From: Brevipalpus yothersi
Taxonomy: Eukaryota; Arthropoda; Arachnida; Trombidiformes; Tenuipalpidae
Direction: 5' to 3'
DNA: 64,000 bases
NCBI GenBank assembly: GCA_003956705.1
Contig: QZCP01000105.1
Coordinates: 20,023-84,022, forward strand
Shown: positions 61,658 to 64,000 of the stretch, piece by piece
Layout of the letters: each line of letters opens with the position of its first letter
Numbering within the stretch: position 1 is the first letter of the stretch
Position numbers and translations under genes: made by a program
Notes under the pieces: generated by a model
What the model was told of the DNA's origin: nothing
Seen by the model: only the letters and a program-made list of their open reading frames with translations
The model's database searches: none

Positions 61658-63480
61658 ATTGGCACGTTATTTATTGTACAGGTAAACACTTGAATTCAAA
61701 TTCAATGGTCCTCACTATTTATGGGACCAAAACAAAAAGAATACAATAGGAAAAAAATAAATACAATTACAATTATGGTGATAACAGGATCACTTTCTTC
61801 TTCACACAAATCAGTTGAGAGAGAGAAAATGTTGTTGTTGGCTTAACTGTAAAGTGAGACTGTCTGGATTTTGTATTGGCAATACGCATCAGTGACAGAG
61901 AGCAAAAGCAAAGAGCAATCAAATTATTACTATTACTTTGAGCAATCTATTTCATATCGTCTTTGATTCATCACAATTGACGTCATTGGTTTTTGGTGAT
62001 TAGCTAAAAAATTGGAGGAAAAAATTAATTCTAATTGAAAGTAGAATCTGGTCGAATTTTTTGGTTTCGAAAATTTGAGAGAGAGAAAATGGTTTACCCT
62101 GGTTTTGTTATCAGTTTTATTCAGTACTCAATTATGCATTTATTTTACTTTAGAGTGTAGGTTTACGCATCGATTTTCTGCTTATTCAGTGATGAAAATT
62201 TATTTTTCATCCAATTTTTATTGGATATGCTTTTTTATTCTAGAATTTAGGGAAACAAAATATTTGACCAAAATTTTCTGGGATCAAAAACAGAGGGCAT
62301 CTGAGTTCATGGATGAAAAGTCTGTTTAGCATAATTTTCGACTACAAGGTCAAAAATGTTACAATTTTTTGTACATAAATCAACTACTAAAGTGCTTAGA
62401 AATTGCGCATTTTGTAATAACTTGGTTTATGCATAATAAAAATTGTCAAAATTCATGAATGAATTTTCGAAAGTCTCTTTGAAATATTTGACAGAAAAAA
62501 AGTAATTAGCTAAGCCAAAACACATGCTATGTGTTACTTTTTTTTCAGCCAAAATACTGTTTTAACTCGAAAAGAAAAAAATAATGGAAACGCAAAAAGA
62601 GTGCACAAACGCCCCTCATATCGGCTTGATCACATGAGGTATCCACCAGAACGATTGGCAGATTATACAACTGGGAACAAAGTTAACTTATTCTTGAATC
62701 ATCCAATTTCGTCATGCTTTGTATTCACTTGGATTGACGAAGCGAGCTTTTTCTCCAGAGCCACTGGGAGTGATATATGGATACCCAAAAATCGGAGAGA
62801 CCCATAAGTATGTCTATTGCCGGAGGTCATATTTAAGGGGAAACCAATAATCCTCTTAGACCATCTTCCAGAGCACACTTTGTCTCCCCACTCATAAAAT
62901 GACCATGACCAATCGGGCAGCTTATGGGTTGCCCGATTGTTCACTCAGAATACTTGTGGAGTGACCTTTCAATGGTTTTAGAATAGTTTCGGGGTACATC
63001 ATCATAAAAACGGATAACTTTCTCTCTTGTTGGTGAAAAAGAGACACCAAATACACTGAGCTTGTATTCTTGTTCTGTTCAAAGTACTTAGAATCAGAAG
63101 TCTCTCTCTTCTTCTTTCCATCCGACCGGAAGAGGCCCAATTATAGCACCAGAAGTTTCTCCAACCGATTGGATAGAAGAAAGTCATAAAAAGTTGTCCA
63201 TTTTCTTGAGGCTGGAAAGTTTTTGTGGACCAAAGTTTTACTCTCTCTCTATCTGTGTTGAAATTTTTGGTTGGTTCTGTGGCGGGTCAAGTTTTGGTCA
63301 GAGAAAACCGAAAAGCAAGTTAACCATTATTTCATTTGATAATTTGTCCTCGTTCTGTGTGTTTCTTCTCTCGGTGTACGATAGAGAGTGAAAAGGAATA
63401 CTATTTTTCCATTTTTTTTCTCTTTCTCCCCCTTTCATTTGATTGAAAAGATTGGATTGATACGATAGGTGTTATCGGTG
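61658..63480. other. Region between divergent syntenin and zinc-finger genes
   Basis: Mostly AT-rich DNA that should hold the syntenin promoter. A T-rich acceptor-like site ends at 62549, followed by an open frame to about 62807 (KRPSYRLDHMRYPPERLADY) that could be an exon of an unknown gene, but no partner exon was found. A 10-bp inverted repeat sits at about 62910-62939. Confidence 0.35.
62910..62939. repeat. Perfect 10-bp inverted repeat with 10-base loop
   Basis: CAATCGGGCA and TGCCCGATTG flank a 10-base spacer. It would form a strong hairpin on either strand. No T run follows, so it is not an obvious terminator. Confidence 0.8.
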
Positions 63481-63659
63481 TTGAGGGAAGCGATCACGAG
63501 TGGCTCATGTCCATTTGGAGGCCTCTTGAAAGATATATAATTACGAGCTAGCTTTTCCTCAAGAATAACTGATAGAAAGACGAAGTGTGTTTGTATATAG
63601 TCAAGTCCAAAGATAATTAGCCAAGTAGCAAAAATTTATATAAAATTCAACTTTTTTTT

Positions 63660-63708
63660 CCTGTGAGAAAAAAAGTGGTAGTAGTAGAAATTAGGGCAAG
63701 TTTAACAG
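63660..63708 (+). other. Likely 5' untranslated exon of the zinc-finger gene (3' part)
   Basis: The exon ends AAGTTTAACAG followed by GTAAGT, a consensus donor. No ATG lies in the visible part. The exon start is not determined. Confidence 0.4.
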
Positions 63709-63791
63709 GTAAGTCTTGATTTGTAATAAAACTTACAGATGATGATGATATTGAATAACTTTTCAATCACAACGATTTACTCTGTCCATAG

Positions 63792-64000
63792 AGCCACCTG
63801 TTCATCCGGATATACACAGTCTGATCGAAAATAATATGAAGCCGTGCGGTCAATTGGTAGAGAAAGGAATTTTATTCCTTGTTGAGTCAGTGAAAAATAA
63901 GAAAGGTAATCCGTTCAACATTTATCGATGTACTGTGTGCAGTTTTTGCCATCTCAATAAGGAACAAATTTTTCAACATGCTGGTGATCACTATCTGAGA
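63792..64000 (+). CDS. Start of a C2H2 zinc-finger-containing protein, cut by the window end
   Basis: An upstream noncoding exon ends CAG at 63708 with GTAAGT as donor, and an 83-bp intron closes at TCCATAG (63791). The frame after the acceptor is open to the window end. The first in-frame ATG is at 63836 (AATAATATGAAG context), and no earlier in-frame ATG was found back to a stop at 63618. Near the end, residues CTVC and HAGDH fit a classical finger, C-x2-C-x12-H-x3-H, which suggests a DNA-binding protein. Only about 55 residues are visible, so the type of factor cannot be named. Confidence 0.55.

Noticed and set aside
62699..62944. Minus-strand 81-codon frame over the inverted repeat
   Set aside because: Overlaps an opposite-strand exon candidate and has no recognisable motif.

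Overview
The window is arthropod-like nuclear DNA. It is AT-rich, with spliced genes, GT-AG introns, and GA/CT microsatellites about every 1-2 kb. The gene set (cordon-bleu/COBL, syntenin, an ELOVL elongase, HSD17B2-like short-chain dehydrogenases, a SARAF relic) is metazoan. The density of (GA)n and the SDR/elongase types would suit a chelicerate such as a mite, but the sequence alone does not prove a taxon.

Layout. 1-201: possible 3' end of a + strand gene. 476-6346 (-): cordon-bleu in one giant coding exon. About 6.4-41.7 kb: gene-poor, probably intron or intergenic DNA, with about 20 long GA/CT tracts and only weak exon candidates. 41.7-51.2 kb: an unusual locus in which two tandem minus-strand SDR genes (45498-46713 and 49679-50902) are interleaved with nine plus-strand copies of a small element that looks like a polymerase III-transcribed structured RNA gene. 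52.5-54.5 kb: a broken SARAF-like pseudogene and an unidentified two-exon gene. 57.2-58.1 kb (+): an intronless-CDS elongase. 59.1-61.7 kb (-): complete four-exon syntenin. 63.5-64.0 kb (+): the start of a C2H2 zinc-finger gene that runs off the window.

The most interesting feature is the 41.8-48.9 kb RNA family. Each intact copy has a PSE-like box (consensus AAAAACTGTAAAATTT), a TATA-like box 36-37 bp further on, an RNA start 33-36 bp after that, a body of about 100-170 nt, and a TTTT terminator directly after a conserved GGCAG(C/T) motif. The body has a terminal helix, an inner helix and a hairpin whose stem sequence differs between copies while pairing is kept. The copies fall into two subfamilies (alpha and beta) that alternate along the DNA. 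An ancestral block [alpha beta alpha beta SDR] appears to have duplicated in tandem, with one alpha-beta pair decaying in the second block. I do not recognise the RNA as a known family.

All calls come from reading the sequence and from recall of family motifs. No database search or folding program was run.
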